From the NCBI GenBank assembly GCA_964035795.1, contig OZ038320.1:22028589-22092588 (forward strand): 64,000 nucleotides of DNA, in the 5' to 3' direction. The stretch comes from Pterobdella sp. o SKG-2022 (lineage: Eukaryota > Annelida > Clitellata > Hirudinida > Piscicolidae). Below are positions 13,901 through 27,900 of the stretch, piece after piece. Numbering within the stretch: the stretch's first letter is position 1; each line of letters begins with the position of its first letter. The notes under the pieces were generated by a model, which worked only from the letters and a program-made list of their open reading frames with translations, made no database searches and was not told the origin of the DNA. The position numbers and the translations under genes are program-made.

Positions 13901-16900
13901 TGCATTCGCATTAGTCATAAGACGCGTTAATGGTGAAAAATAGTTGGAAAAGTTATTAAAAGAACCGGTACATCAATATTTGATGAAGCTTCGTAACATT
14001 GCTTCATTCTTTTTTAATATTTAAAAACTTCATTGAATTTTTTGTGAATTTTTAAATGAAATTTTTGATACAAGGAAGTTTCTTTTAAAATAATATATAT
14101 AATGTTAATTTTGCCTTTTTTAAAATAACTTTTTGACATTCTCCCAAGCGTGTTTTCTTATTCAAATCAATTTTGAGTTTTTACTAAAATATTTACGTCA
14201 TTTTCTCAAAGATTTATTTTTATAATAATTAAAAATAATTCATTTTGAAGCTTTAATGATAACTATTTCACATCACTTCTAATTAAATAAGCATAAAATA
14301 AGTAAGAAGATAATAAACGTTGTTTTAAGCTAATTTACCTTCTTTACTTTATATCAATCTCTCATTTATTTCACCTATTCATCCGCACATTCATACATAC
14401 ACTCACACTCACAAACGATGAAAAAAACAAATGTGTTAAGCGTCCATGTAGCGAGGGCTGATGTCCTTTTTATTTGCCATCAAAAGCAAGTGTGATCATT
14501 TTGAATTATGCATTCGGTGTCTTTGTGGGTCGGTGCTTGTGAGTTTCTTTGAAATTTCATATTTTTTACTTTGTTGTTAGGTTTTCTGATCATAACAAGT
14601 TTATGGTGTTTGCGGCACAACCGACACGTTTTATATACACACACTTTTTAGATACTTCTAGCTGGTATTTATTATTATTGTGATTTTTCATGGATAGTGG
14701 AAAGTAACGCGTGTTTTTGAAAAGACTCGAGAGAGTTTTACAAAAACAATAAAGACTTTTTTCTAGGTAATAAAAACTTCCTAATCTAAAAATTTGCAGT
14801 TTGATACAAATGAAACTGACACAAAAAACGTTTTTAAAACCACTTTATATGAAGTTTTAATTTATGAAATATTCACTTAAAAAATTTTTAATTCTTTTTT
14901 TTACGAATTAGCTCATTTAAGCAACTGAGAAGATTTTTAAAGTCGTTCTTGAGATTTTATTTTACTTTTTGTCTAGCTAATATATGAGTTTCTAGCCAAT
15001 GAAGACTGTTATTTCTAATTATAACAAGTTCCTACTTTTTAAATTTATTTTTCATTCCTAAAAACTTCTAACGCTTTGAAGTAAAGTACTTTTAAAAATA
15101 CACTGTAGTTTTGTTATAAAAAAAAATGAATTTTTGTGATATTCATCTCGAAGTAAATGCATCTGTACAATTTCTACGTAAACAAATTTACTTTTAATAC
15201 CAAGCCTTATGTCATTTTTATATTTATTTTTTATATTTAATCTGGCCATAACTACGGTGTGTTGTGATGGCGTCATTTCTGATCTGTCGCAAAACGCTCA
15301 TAATATCCAAATGACATTAATTGCTAAAGGCGAAAAAATACGATCTATAAAAGTAGATAGATTCTCATGTTATGTTGAAATTAAGAACACAACAACTTTT
15401 TAATAAGCTTTTTAGTTTGAATAATTTATTAAAATTTTCCAATAAAACTTTGAAGAGTGAACATATAGAAAGAGCTGTTTTTTTGTTTGCCAATATTCAA
15501 AAATTCAATTATGAAACAAACTAAAAAAATGAATATGAAGTTTCTAAATTAGATTAAATATAACTGATAAAATTAAATTATTTTGTGCTTAACTTAAAAC
15601 TGATTAAAAGTTTAAACGAAGCTCAAATTAGTGTAACATAATTACCAAGAGCTTTTAAATTAAACAATGCTGCAGAAGACTTGTTAAAATTAATATTTTC
15701 AAAAATACGGCGTGATAAAATAGCTTTTTTTCACACGCTTTTAAAATATTACTACCCCCATTCTGCACATCACTTCTATGACACCATAAACTGAATTCAC
15801 TTTTAATGCTTGCTGTTAAAAGTTTTTTCAAGTCTTATTCTAAATATTTGTGATTTTTAACACGTTTAATTTTTTATTTTAAACGTTTTATTTCATCGTT
15901 CAAAAATAAATTAACTTATTTATTTAAAAAAGAAAATATTTTTGAATTTTTCCCAGTTTTTTTAATATTTCAAGTGATTTAATATTAATTTCGTTCCAAA
16001 ATGCAATAATGGCGATATGAAAAAAATATTCCTACAAACAGTACAAAAAAAGTGAAAATAAATAAGGGTAAAATTTTCCCATCAGAAACACTAGTTTCGG
16101 ATGCATTAAGTAGTTATGTGATGTTTAAAAACAACAGTATTATATATGAAATAAGGCTCATCATTATTACTGTCAACTGGCTGTTCTTTATGATTCCACT
16201 TTTGAAATTGAAGTTCCATCAACTTTTTATAGAGAATACATTTTCCATTAAAAATTTAGTAGGTTGCTTATAATTTATGTTTATTTTACTTAATTTATAG
16301 TCTAAAAATACTCTCCAAAAAATTATAGACAAAATTATCTTTTTTTTCATAAGTTTATAATTATATACAATGCATAAAAAACTTCCATTAAAACATTTTT
16401 TTGTCCCTCCACTTGATAATGTAAGTTCATCTTACGAAAAGCTCCGTGGAATAAAGTAAACTCCTAAAAGTGTTCTCATTTGAGTATTTCTTTTAAAACT
16501 TTATTAAAATTCATATCATAGTTTATATAAATGATTGAGCCTTTGAGTCCAATATATGCATGGTGGTTTGAAGTGCAAGGCTATCTGGAAATTTGAAAAT
16601 AATTCCATGATGAAAAAATTAAAAATTGATGGTGACGGCAAATGTATGCATGAAAATTGAAGTTGAATAAGAAAGGGTACGATAAATATATTTTATCATC
16701 ATTGCTTGTTATTTCATCTTAAACCTTAATGACTTTTTGCTCTATATAAACAACTAAAAGCATTTCAAACACATTAATACAAAGACAAAATGTAAGTTGA
16801 AATATTTAACAAACGTATGGAAATCATTCAATGAAGTTTTATTAAAAAAATCGTTTCAAAAAAATTAAAAGTTTTTTTTGAAAATCCACGTCATTGGTTG

Positions 16901-19900
16901 AAGTCAATAAAAAACTAAACAAGTGAAAACATTCTTGAAAAATGCATGAAGTCTAGATTAATTTGACAAAAATGCCAAAACTCCAGTCATTCTCCTAATT
17001 TTGCTTTAACCATTATTCAGTTTTTTAAGGAGCTATAAAGCATATTTTGTCTGCTATTAGAACCATTATGTGTCTTGTTACCCTCTGCTTTTCTGCGATT
17101 TCTGTATGCTCTAGAACGTATTTTTTAATTAGGCGAAATAATTTTGAATATTTCGGAAAAGAAATTTGCAAACATGAGTAAACTTTAAAGCAAAATTAAA
17201 TATTCACATTAATTATTCATTTCAAGTTTTGATTAAAATTTGTTTTTTGATCTCGTATCTTATTTTTTTTTAATATTTTTTTTATTAACTTCTATATTTG
17301 AAATTATTAAATAAAATTATATTATTCAAGTAGAAAAAGTTATGTGTGCCAATGTTAATAAATTTATGGAACCACTAGATATAGAGACTAATGATTTGAA
17401 CGAAATTTTTAGCATATGTTAGGAAATGAAATAAAGTAACATTTATCTCATTTCTGAATTTGCATTATTTGATTGAATTCAAATACCAATGTTTTTCATT
17501 TTATTCGATCCGTTAAAACAGTTTCAATGGTGTTTGAATCAAACGTCTTATTTTTGGAGCAGCAAAACCGCTTGTATGTGCTAATGATAAGTAATGTTTG
17601 AAGCTGCCACTACCTTTTGATTACACAACTGAACATTCTTTCATTAAGTTTATCTATTATCTCAGCTAAATCGTATCTTTAGAAATTTATCTTTCTCAAT
17701 CTTATTTATTGAAGCTTAATACAGAATCTAGTTTTTAAAAAATCAACCACATGAAGGCAATTTTGTTTTTGAAATTATTTTTATAGAAAATCTAAAAATT
17801 TGGAATTATAATAAGTTTTATAAGTATTTTATAGTTTTTTGTCAATTTCTCTGAAAAACAAAAACTCTTTATGTTAGGAGCGTCGTTAAATCGGTGCCAA
17901 GACTTGCTTTATTTAGCGTCAAACAACAATTTATTTATTGTTTTTCTAGAAAAAGTATTGTTTTTTTGTTTAAAAAAATATTCAAATTTCACACTATTAG
18001 AAAGTTTTGTTTGAAAATTTCCGTTATAATATTACTAATGAGTTTTTAAATAAAGAAAAAAGTTTGATAAAATTTCACAAAGTCAATGAAAGTAGTTAAA
18101 CAACAGTCAAAAAGTTTGAGAATTACGATTTATATTACAAATTTGGTCTTTTGTTCTCTGATTTAAAGGCGCTCTTTATTATCAGCCTATCAGCATATTT
18201 TATTTTATCGCCTTTTTTCTTTTGTCATCTTTTAATTTAGTTTTTTCAAAAGTCAAAATTTATTCATTTAATTTTAAAATTTTGAAAGCTGACTTTTGTG
18301 TTGTTAATTATGAAAAAAAAAGTGTTCAAGTTACAAAGTATTATTAAACTCTGAAAAAAACAATTCAAAAAAGAAAGCGAATTTTTATATTGTCTAACTA
18401 ATTTAGTATGAAACGTTGAAATTTCATAAAAGCATCTTAACAAGAAATAACAACGCTTGCAACGACTAATAGCAGTATGTCAAATCGCTTAATCAGTTTT
18501 ACTGACCGGTCGAAAGAGAGTTCTATGTGTTTTTGCGTGTGTTTTGTATATAACGACTAAAAATTTGAAAAAGATTTTAGTATTATAATTTTTTGAAAAT
18601 ACTAAAAAATTTAAACCATCAATACCTTCAAAATGAAAAATTTGTTTTATGAATAAAAATTGTCTAATTTAATGTGCAAAACATCGTCCATATTTTGCTA
18701 CTTCATTACTTTTGAGCGATATATCAAATTTAAAAATTGCTGATTTTATCTGAAACATTGATAATTCCCTTTTTTTCATTATTTTTTATTTATCTTGTTT
18801 TGTATTTTATCGTTACTACTAAAACCATAAGTTAGTTTCTCCTCATTCATTCATTCAAGTGTGTCAAAATATAAATATGAATAATAAGCATTTTTTGCAT
18901 ATTAAAATAACACTTCATGAAATATCACTAATTTATTCACATATTTAGCTTTAAGATTCCATTTTTTAAATTTACATTTTATTTTTGAACAAAAATTTAT
19001 TTATTATTGCAGTAAAGCTTTCAAACTTTATTAAATTTTATGCTTTAAACTCCGCTTTGTATCTTTTAATTCAATTTTATTCTGGTTTTTCTCTTCAATT
19101 TTACGCATTAAAACCTTTAAAACAAAGTATTTCAAACATTTTGATGTTTTGAATTATGAATAACATTGTTTTTAAACTCTCATCTCACTGAGTTTTCTCC
19201 ATAAAGTCACAATTTTCTCTACACAGCTGATGGTTTCAAAAAACCAATGCTTCAACCTAAAGCCTTTATGCAAAAGTGCTTATTAGGATTTGATACTAGA
19301 AATTTTTCTCACGTTTTCTTCATTATTAAGAATTTCACAAAGCGTCTTGATGGGGTTCATCAAAAGATTTCAATGCATTGTCATTTATTTAGCTGAATGA
19401 TTCGTGCTAAATAACATTTATCAAACATAGGTATGCTCAATTAAATATACTAGTTCTTTATGAGAATTTGAAAAAACATCCTTCAAATGTTGGCAAGATT
19501 TTAATATTGAAAAAATTTTTGAAATTTAAATAAAGCAAGTTGAAATTATTGAAAAAACAAATTATAATAGAGCAAATGAAATTTTAGAAAAATCACAATA
19601 TAGCTTTTTTAAGTTTGCTTGAAAAATAAAAGTTTATTAAAATTGATGTAACAAAAACTTGAAAGTTGCTGGAAAATAATTTTTGTAAATGCAAAATAGA
19701 TGTGAAAATAAATTTAAATGAATACGTTTTTGACAGATGGTACAAAGGGTGATGATCGTAAGTAAGAAAGACATGAAAAATGAGCTTGATCGGAATAAAA
19801 AACTGAAAATTTCAAATATTTCATCCTCTTGCAAAAGAAAATTTTCATTTTTCATGTATAAATTTCGAAAAATTCAATGTTTTGGATATTATATTATAAA

Positions 19901-21465
19901 ACTAAATAAAAACTCTATTAAAAAATTATTATTTATTTGCAAAAATGAGCAGTGTAAAATTCACTTTCAATAATTTATTTTGCCTTTAAATTTGATCGCA
20001 ATCAAAATTTAAGGATATTAGATTTGATCAAAGAATCTAATTCAGAAAAATGTCTCTTGGTTTTGTTTCAAATGTTTTTCAAAAAAAAGTTCCATTACAC
20101 TCCTCATCGAATGGAAACATTTCTGACTTTTCAGCTTGGTGTAAAACATTCAAATTTTTTGTATAAAATCGTTTAAAAAAGGCAGGTGTAACAAAAGTCA
20201 TGATTTTTCAAACCGCAACATAAATCAAAGCGTTTGTATCGCCTGTCATCTTCCTATAATAACCTTCATATAAATACATTTCTTAGTCGTTTCTATTTAC
20301 TAAAATAGGCAAATTTTGAATATCATTTCATTTTCCAATAATAAGCTAAAAAAACTGGAGTTTGCCAAATTTAAAATATCTTTTTTAGAGATTAAACATT
20401 CAAATAGTTAGAAAGCACACCATTGCATTGTACATTTTCACCTTCTGAACCTTGACACTCATCTCAACTTTAGTCAAACTTTATTTTTTTTTAATTTTTA
20501 ACGATATATATTATTTTAATGTTTAAAACAAAACCACATCTGTTTTTTCTTTTCAAAGTTTTTCCCAACTACTACTATTAAAAGAGGCAGTCACTTATGC
20601 AAACAAGTTGATGCCACGTCACTCCGAGTTGAACAAAATTCCTTTATAAAGACATGGCTGTTTTGACTAATTTCAAAAGTTTATTTCTCTTCCAAACAAC
20701 AATATCTACTATGTTTCAATATGGCGGTGAAGATTTATTTTTCAATATTTTTAACACAATTACTATAATAACCTCTACAAAACGGAAAAAAAACTTTTGA
20801 TCCCATAAGTGGGGTTTTGCTTTACGACTTTTTTTTCTTTTTTCACATTAAGGTATTTTGCTTTATGAGAATTTTTATACGTATATTACCAAAGATTATT
20901 ATTGTTCTGGCGGGTTTTCCCTTGGCGGGAACACAAATTAAAAGCACTGGTCTGGAATTAATTAATCGGCTTCGTTAGGAGAATACTGATGAGAGCAAAA
21001 AAAGAATTATAAGAACATATAATGAATATCAAAATGATAAAATAATCAAAATTCAAATTAGAAGGATCATTGTTGGAAGCTAAATAACATGGTTTGAACT
21101 GATGACAATAAACTTTTATATTGGTTTTTATCAGCTTTTTTAGTTATGCAAATTTAGGATTAACATAATTTTTTTTTAATTAAAAGTTCATTGTTTAATA
21201 ATTCGTTTAAAGGCTTATAGAAATAAGCTTGATCGGTGTAAGCAGATATTTCTTATAAATAAGACTTTCCATGATGGACAAGAACGATATTGTCCTTACT
21301 CTAGCTCTTCCGCATTATTTAACTTTTTATAGTTTAGTTTCAATAGTTTTCAAACCATCACAATTTTTATCGAAAAAAATTTTTAACAAGTAATAAAATT
21401 TTTAGGTTTTTATCTTTTTGTTTTATAGCTTTACTTCAATGGTTTGCTTCACTCAGACAAATTTT

Positions 21466-21956
21466 TTAAATGTTTGACTAATTTCTAAATCTTTTGTATT
21501 ACTTCACAGTTACATTTTAATGGTATTGTTGGTACGTTTATGTTGCATCCAAAGATATAAAACAGCGCTTAAAATTCTATTCAAATATGACAGAAAATTT
21601 GAATATGAGTTCTAATTAAAAATGAGTGGAACTGAGAATCCAATTTAAATTTTTTTGTCAAGCAAAAATATTACAAGGTCATTAAAAATTTGAAACGAGG
21701 CTATGTTTAATGTATGTTAAATGTTTGACTAATTTCTAAATCTTTTGTATTACTTCACAGTTACATTTTAATGGTATTGTTGGTACGTTTATGTTGCATC
21801 CAAAGATATAAAACAGCGCTTAAAATTCTATTCAAATATGACAGAAAATTTGAATATGAGTTCTAATTAAAAATGAGTGGAACTGAGAATCCAATTTAAA
21901 TTTTTTTGTCAAGCAAAAATATTACAAGGTCATTAAAAATTTGAAACGAGGCTATG
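21466..21956. repeat. Perfect 240-bp tandem duplication
   Basis: Positions 21466-21705 and 21717-21956 carry the same 240-bp sequence, from TTAAATGTTTGACTAATT to ACGAGGCTATG. An 11-bp spacer separates the copies, so the period is 251 bp. Read base by base, the copies appear identical. The unit is non-coding, AT-rich and has no terminal inverted repeats that I can see. Identity in otherwise unconstrained DNA implies a very recent duplication or an assembly duplication. Confidence 0.95.
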
Positions 21957-24773
21957 AATAAATGCTCTAAATTTTATTTTATCTTATAATCAATGATTTC
22001 TTTATCAGTTGAACTTCAAGTTTGGACGGCTGAGTTGAATTTTTACAACTTTTTGTTTCAATGCATTAAAAAATTAAAAAAGATTAAAATTTAGCATCTT
22101 ACAAGCATTCGAGTTTAGAAGGGGAGAATTTCCAAGAAACAGAAATAAAAGTTTTAAGCGTTTTTTATTATTTTTTCGGATTTTTTTGCAGTTATTCTGC
22201 GATCAAAATGTCTAGGTGAATCCTTGGTCTGTTAAAGTGATTTACACTTAAGTAGCTTTGTCTTTCCCACTAAATAAAATTACTTTTCTTCTCAATTTTT
22301 TATTCTTATCTGTTTGTTTTATTATTTTTTGTATTATAAATCTTCGTTTTTATTGATATTTGCTTTTGAATTAAAAAAAAGTTAACGCATGAAATTGTTG
22401 AACTTATTAAATTAGTGTGATCTTGAGCTTAAGTTGAAACTTCTCACGGTTATTTATTAAAGTACTTTTACCCTATGATTTTTTAACTGAGAAAATTATT
22501 ACCAACTGGAAGTAGTAAACTTGATGAACAAAAAAGATAAAAGTGATTTAAACTCACGATTAAAAAGCTTGCTACAAAATATGGAAAGATAAAGATAAAG
22601 GTATTGTGATTATTGGTAACTTTGACTGTGAAGTCATAAAATTATTTATTACGCATTAACGGTAATTTGAATTGAATGTTTTCATAAGTAATAAAACGAT
22701 CTAATGATAATAAAAATGCTCGAAATGGATTACAGGGATTGCACGTTTTAACAAAGTTTTTACTCAAATAAAAATGAATTAATCTTTTTCTATAAATTAC
22801 AAATTAAGCAAATCATCTTATGTATTTAAAAGTTTTATAAGCCAGTTTTACTTTAGTTGTACAAACAAAGAATTTTTAAATTTTCTGTGTGACAGTATTA
22901 TTTGTTCGATTAATCAGTTTAATAAGACGATTTCGTTTGAGTATATATTTAAATATAGTTAAAAACAAAAATAACTTTTTTATAGATTATCCATAAAATA
23001 TCAAAAAAAAAAAAACTATGAAGTTTCTTTTATTATAACGACTTCAATATAACTGCTTCAAATATATTAACTGAATAATTTTTTCTGATAATTCGTTAAA
23101 AAAAAGCTTTGAAACTTCAATTAAAACTTAAATTATTTTAAAAATGAAACTTTTGTGAAACTACTTAAATTTTTGTTTTCAATTCTTTTGTTTTTTGACA
23201 AGTGAGACACGGAATCCTAACCATCTGTTACTCTCGATGCAATTTCAAACAAGACTTCCATTCTGTTACACGCTTTGCTTTTGTCTCTATTTTCAACTGT
23301 TTTTTTTTCTTTACTAAAAATAGTTCACAATTTAAATTAATGGTTTAAAAAATGAATTTTCAATGGAATAAAATTAAATTTGCTTTTGATCTTTAACTTG
23401 AAAATTTCAAATGTCTTACAAAACATAAGCTTTAAAAAAAATTTTGAAAATATAGAAATCTTTGAACGTAAAAAAATTTTTCATTTCAATGTTTCAAATT
23501 TTTTTTGATTTTTTTCAATTTTAATTTTTATTATAATAGGTGTGTTCGGTGTATTATCTTGTTGCACTGTCATTATTTTTTATTGTTTGATTTGCTGAGT
23601 CATTTTGCTTTTATTTTCCTTTTGTTGCGTGCATTTAGATAACATTTTCTTTATTTAACTTTTACGTCGTCAGCCTAGAAACAAAATTACTCTTTAAGCA
23701 CAAATTGCTGTCTATTCATTGAGCTTTAACAGCTTGCATCGTGGTTTTTATGGCTTGGCATTGAAAACTTAACGACCTCATAGTGTTGATTAGGTGTATA
23801 CAAAAATGAGTATAAAATAAATAGCTGAACAGTTAATTTAAAATCATATATTAGTCTATCGAATTGAGACATAGATAAAGTGAAAATGGATATGAAGTTC
23901 AGCAAATTCTCTTAGTTTAAATGCTTTGAGTTTGATACTAAAATGGCTTTCGTTGTTTTTTCAAAATTTTCATTCATGAATGATTTCAGTACTTTTTTCA
24001 AAATTATTAATAGGGAAATAAATATACTCTTAAGGGTAATCTCATCAATTATTTTTATCATTTCTGTCTCTTGAATGCTTTGATTGTAATTCATTCAGTT
24101 TTTATATATAAATATATCATAAGGTTTATTGTTAATATGTGAAACTTTCAATGTAAGTTTTTCAAACAATTTTTGAATATGTTTTTAGATAGTTTTATGG
24201 AAAAATTAATTAAATGGACCCACCATCCCATCATCACAGGAACTTTTATCCATGTTCGAGTTTTCAAAGTCTATTCTTAAACCTTATCTAATGTTACAGA
24301 AAAAAATTTTTTTAATAAAAAAAATTGAAGAAATATTTCAATAATTCAATTTTGAAACTATTTAAAATTTTATTGAATAGAAATGCAATTATATTTAACA
24401 TATTAAATCATTTATGCACTTGAAATGATTTTTTCTGAAGAAAAAATTTCGAAAACTGCAATAAAATACACAAAAGCTACCATTAAAGATGATGTTGGTA
24501 CGATTAAGGTTTTTTCACAGTGCATTAACACCTCTTTTGTACACTTCTTATCTTTTTTGTAGTTTGTTTTCTCATCCGTAAAAGTCATTTATTTCTTTTT
24601 CGAGTTTTTCTTCAACAAGCTGTTATTTAATTGAAATTTTTCCTCAGTTTTTGTCTTTTTTATTTTCTATAATTTCAACTTATGTTTTAAAAATATTTTT
24701 TAAATAATAATATAATAAATTAAAACTTATGAGCGCACTCGATAGTGAGAACCCCCATGAAACAACCTTCCAG

Positions 24774-24929
24774 GGAAGATGTCAGCGCACGAATCCGCCA
24801 TGCAAGTATCTACATCCACCCCAGCACCTCAAAGAGCAACTTCTCCAAAACGGCAGAAACAATCTCATCAGACGCAACTTGCAACTCAACGCTGCTGCCG
24901 CTTGCTTCCTGCCTACCATCTACCCCATG
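24774..24929 (+). CDS. mbl: Muscleblind exon: zinc finger 2 and linker
   Basis: This exon has 52 codons in phase 0. It begins after the acceptor CAACCTTCCAG and opens with [20 protein letters not shown], then [10 protein letters not shown]. Two cysteines six residues apart (CQRTNPPC) and the histidine of KYLH are three of the four CCCH zinc ligands. The first cysteine (family C-x7-C, in CFDS/CYDS-x-KGRC) must come from an upstream exon. The residues just upstream of the acceptor (FQ) do not match the family, which supports a splice site here. The end is placed at ATG before the donor GTCAGT, which is less than ideal. Flanking introns are long (more than 24 kb if the upstream exon is outside the window, and 3.1 kb). 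Confidence 0.88.
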
Positions 24930-27900
24930 GTCAGTGCTTTTTCGAAATTTCTATGTAAATTATTGCAGGGTATTCGTCATAACCCTTATCTTTGATTTTG
25001 TTTATTGTTATATCAATATAGTCTGTTTCAGTGTTTTTATTAAAAGTTTGGATTTATGTGGTTTGATAGTTTTCATAAAAAATGATTTTTTCTTTGAAAA
25101 CCAACGGAATTTTTGAGTTTCAATTTTGAAGATCGGAATTCCTATTAAAATTGAAAAATTTGATGTGAAAAATTAGAATGAAAAACTCAACTTGTTTTCG
25201 AAAGTTGAAGTTTTTTTTCTATCCAAAAATATCTCACAATTTATTCAAGATTTAAAACGTTTCATTTCAAAATTTATCAATACTCGATAAAAAAAAAAGT
25301 ACAGAAAAGAAAAAACAAAAAACAAGCATTTCTTTTTAGATTGGTTTTTATAATTTTCACTGAATTTTTTTTTAAATTTGGAGAACCGTTATTAAATTAT
25401 TCAATTTAAAAACTCGTTAGTTACTAAATAAGCTCTTCATTTCAAATTGAAAAGAATAAATTGCATTTCATGACTTCTTTAAAATTTGAATTTTTAAATG
25501 AATTAAGTCTTTTGATACATTATTCTTAAGGTCAAAGCATCACATTACTGAAAAGATGCATTTGAATAACAAATTCTCAAAAACCTAGATGGATACATAT
25601 CTATTTTGAATAGAATTTCGAGCATCGTTTGACTTTGCTTACCGAAAGTTTATTAAGCAATATTATGTTTTATTTCAATTCTTGTCTTTTTTATTAAATT
25701 TATAATTTCAACTTTTTCAAGTTTTTCGCCGAAGCTTGCACAAGGTTTTGAACTAAAGTCAGCGTCTTGTATGTTACTTTCTTTTGAAACATTCAAAATT
25801 TTCAAAACAGTAGTTCATTTCCACAAATCTTTAAACTTCAAAAAGCATAAATTCCAATTTTTAACAGAAAAGAAATAAAAAATTAAACATTTTCATTAAA
25901 ATATATGCTACTTTGGAGACAATAATTACATTACCTTAACACTCTATCCTTTCCATCTTCACAAAAGTCAGTTTCAAAGTAAAATTACTGAATATTCTTG
26001 TAAACTTTTCCTATCTTCAAATTAGCCTAATTCAATTCTCGCACAAGCATAATATGATGTGACGAAAAATTTATTTGAAACTTAAAACACCTTGAAAATG
26101 CATTCAAAAAAATAACGATTAAAAAATAGAAAAGTAACTTTGCTGTAAAAAAATGTTTTGAAAGTTCTTTGCACCTTAAATTTAAACACAACTCTATAAA
26201 TATTCCAAAAACACTCCAGCTTGATAATATATGCACCATCATACCAGCCTGCCTTTTGATTTTATTTTCATTAAAATACTAAAAATAGTCTTATATAAGT
26301 ACTATAAATCTTATTTCAAGTGATACTTATATACATTTTTCTTTTTGTTGATAAAACTCTCCCTAATTTATTGATGTCTTATTTCGTTTCATTCAATTCA
26401 CATCAAGCAATGTTTATCTTTGTCAATAAATGTTTCATCATTATACTTGATAACTATTCTTAAATCATCTCATTTTTTATTCGACATTCGTTTTTTGATG
26501 TTAGCATCATAATACATTTTTGTGTGTTATTGCTATTATTGTTATATACTCGTAAATAAAAAGATACAGACTTGGCAGCTGCTCGATTGTAGATGTTACT
26601 GATACAGACTCCCTCTGAAATCCCTAAATATAGTGTGGTGGATACAATAGTGGTAGCGATAGCTGAAGTAATAGTGGTTGTGATAATTGTAATAATGATG
26701 GTTGTGGTGATGTTGATGTATATGTATTAATAACAGAAGCATGTGAAGGAGAGAGCTGGGTTAGTAGTATAGTTGATAGTAGATCTTTAAGAAGCGATTT
26801 ATTTTTTGAAAATTTAGAAAAAGTTTTTGCGACTTTGAGTTGAAAAACACACAGCTCGAAACGAAGTAATGAAAGCAAATGCCTAAACATAAATAAAATG
26901 GCTTCAATTAAATTGCGAAATGTTTCTTTGTATGCCAACAAAAGCATCCGAAATTCTCTTTCTGGTTTGTTTCAAATGGATTTTTTATATTTAAATTGTT
27001 TTTACTATTGTTTCACGTACTTTCACTTCATTTTTTATGGATTTTATATTTTGTTTTGAAAACATTTGCTTTTTTATTCATTTTTTTCTGCATGTAATTG
27101 ATTATTATCAGTTCACTTACAACTCTCAACGGACTCTGGTCAATCTATTTGACTCGCGCGTCTGTGTGTAGCTTGTCTGCTTGTGGCATTACGTAGAGCT
27201 TACACGGATGTTTGGGAGCATTTGAACTATGAATAAAATATTAAATATATTTACTTATTTCCAATGAAATAACAAATAAACACTTCTTGCTAAATGATGC
27301 AATAAAGCAGCATAAAAAAGTTACAATGGTTTGTAGTTAGTTATACATATGAGCAGAATTTCAATAAAGATTTTCCAATCAATGTCAATTGCAATGATTA
27401 ACAAGGAAATCAATCAATTAGTTTGACCTATGCACCTTGTGCAATCTATCAACCAGTCGGAACCGGAAATTAGTGCAAACATTATTTGTTCAGTGCTAAT
27501 GTTACAAGTCATCGTTTTATAAATGAGGTCATTAGGATGAAGTTTTTATACAGTTTTATTTTGCTGAAATACTTTGCATAAATTTTAAACCTTTTTGAAA
27601 ATTCAATAATAACTATAGTGAGTCGATGGATGCACAAAAGGGATATTTGTACGAAATCGTGGAATATAACTTGTTGAAATCAATTTGTCAAGTTTAAACC
27701 GTTAAATTAAAAGTTCTTTTTAATGAAAGTTGGACACGCGAAAGTTAAGTATAATAGTCAATAAAAGATCGCAAGACAAATAAGTTGTAATTGAAATTAA
27801 CTTTTAATCACTTTGTGTGTTTTTATGTGGTTTTTATGTATGTTCTCAGTGTGTTTTATTTGATGTTAATCCGCATTGAAATAACATTTTTTTTTTCATT

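Larger units (their letters stand above)
1..24773. other. Gene-free stretch, probable muscleblind upstream intron
   Basis: I find no coding exon that can be supported in this very AT-rich stretch. Open frames are short, low in complexity and lack family motifs. The first muscleblind exon seen at its right edge begins inside zinc finger 2 in phase 0, so at least one upstream coding exon (start codon, finger 1, first half of finger 2) must exist. I looked for a CKFAHP-like finger-1 coding sequence and did not find one, so that exon probably lies left of the window. Very long introns are typical of muscleblind genes. Local content is a 12-bp minisatellite at 7937-7974, a 240-bp tandem duplication at 21466-21956, and scattered A/T runs. 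The intron assignment is inference. Confidence 0.5.

Noticed and set aside
15209..15403. Open frame starting MSFLYLFFIFNLAITTVCCDG, like a signal peptide
   Set aside because: A hydrophobic start is expected by chance from T-rich DNA. The rest has no domain, no codon bias and no splice or promoter context.
24745..25116. 123-codon frame [20 protein letters not shown] over the muscleblind exon
   Set aside because: It is the overlapping wrong frame; the other frame encodes the zinc finger.
26624..26947. 107-codon minus-strand open frame
   Set aside because: Composition is Leu/Phe/Ser-rich low complexity with no motif; part of it is the antisense of a simple repeat.
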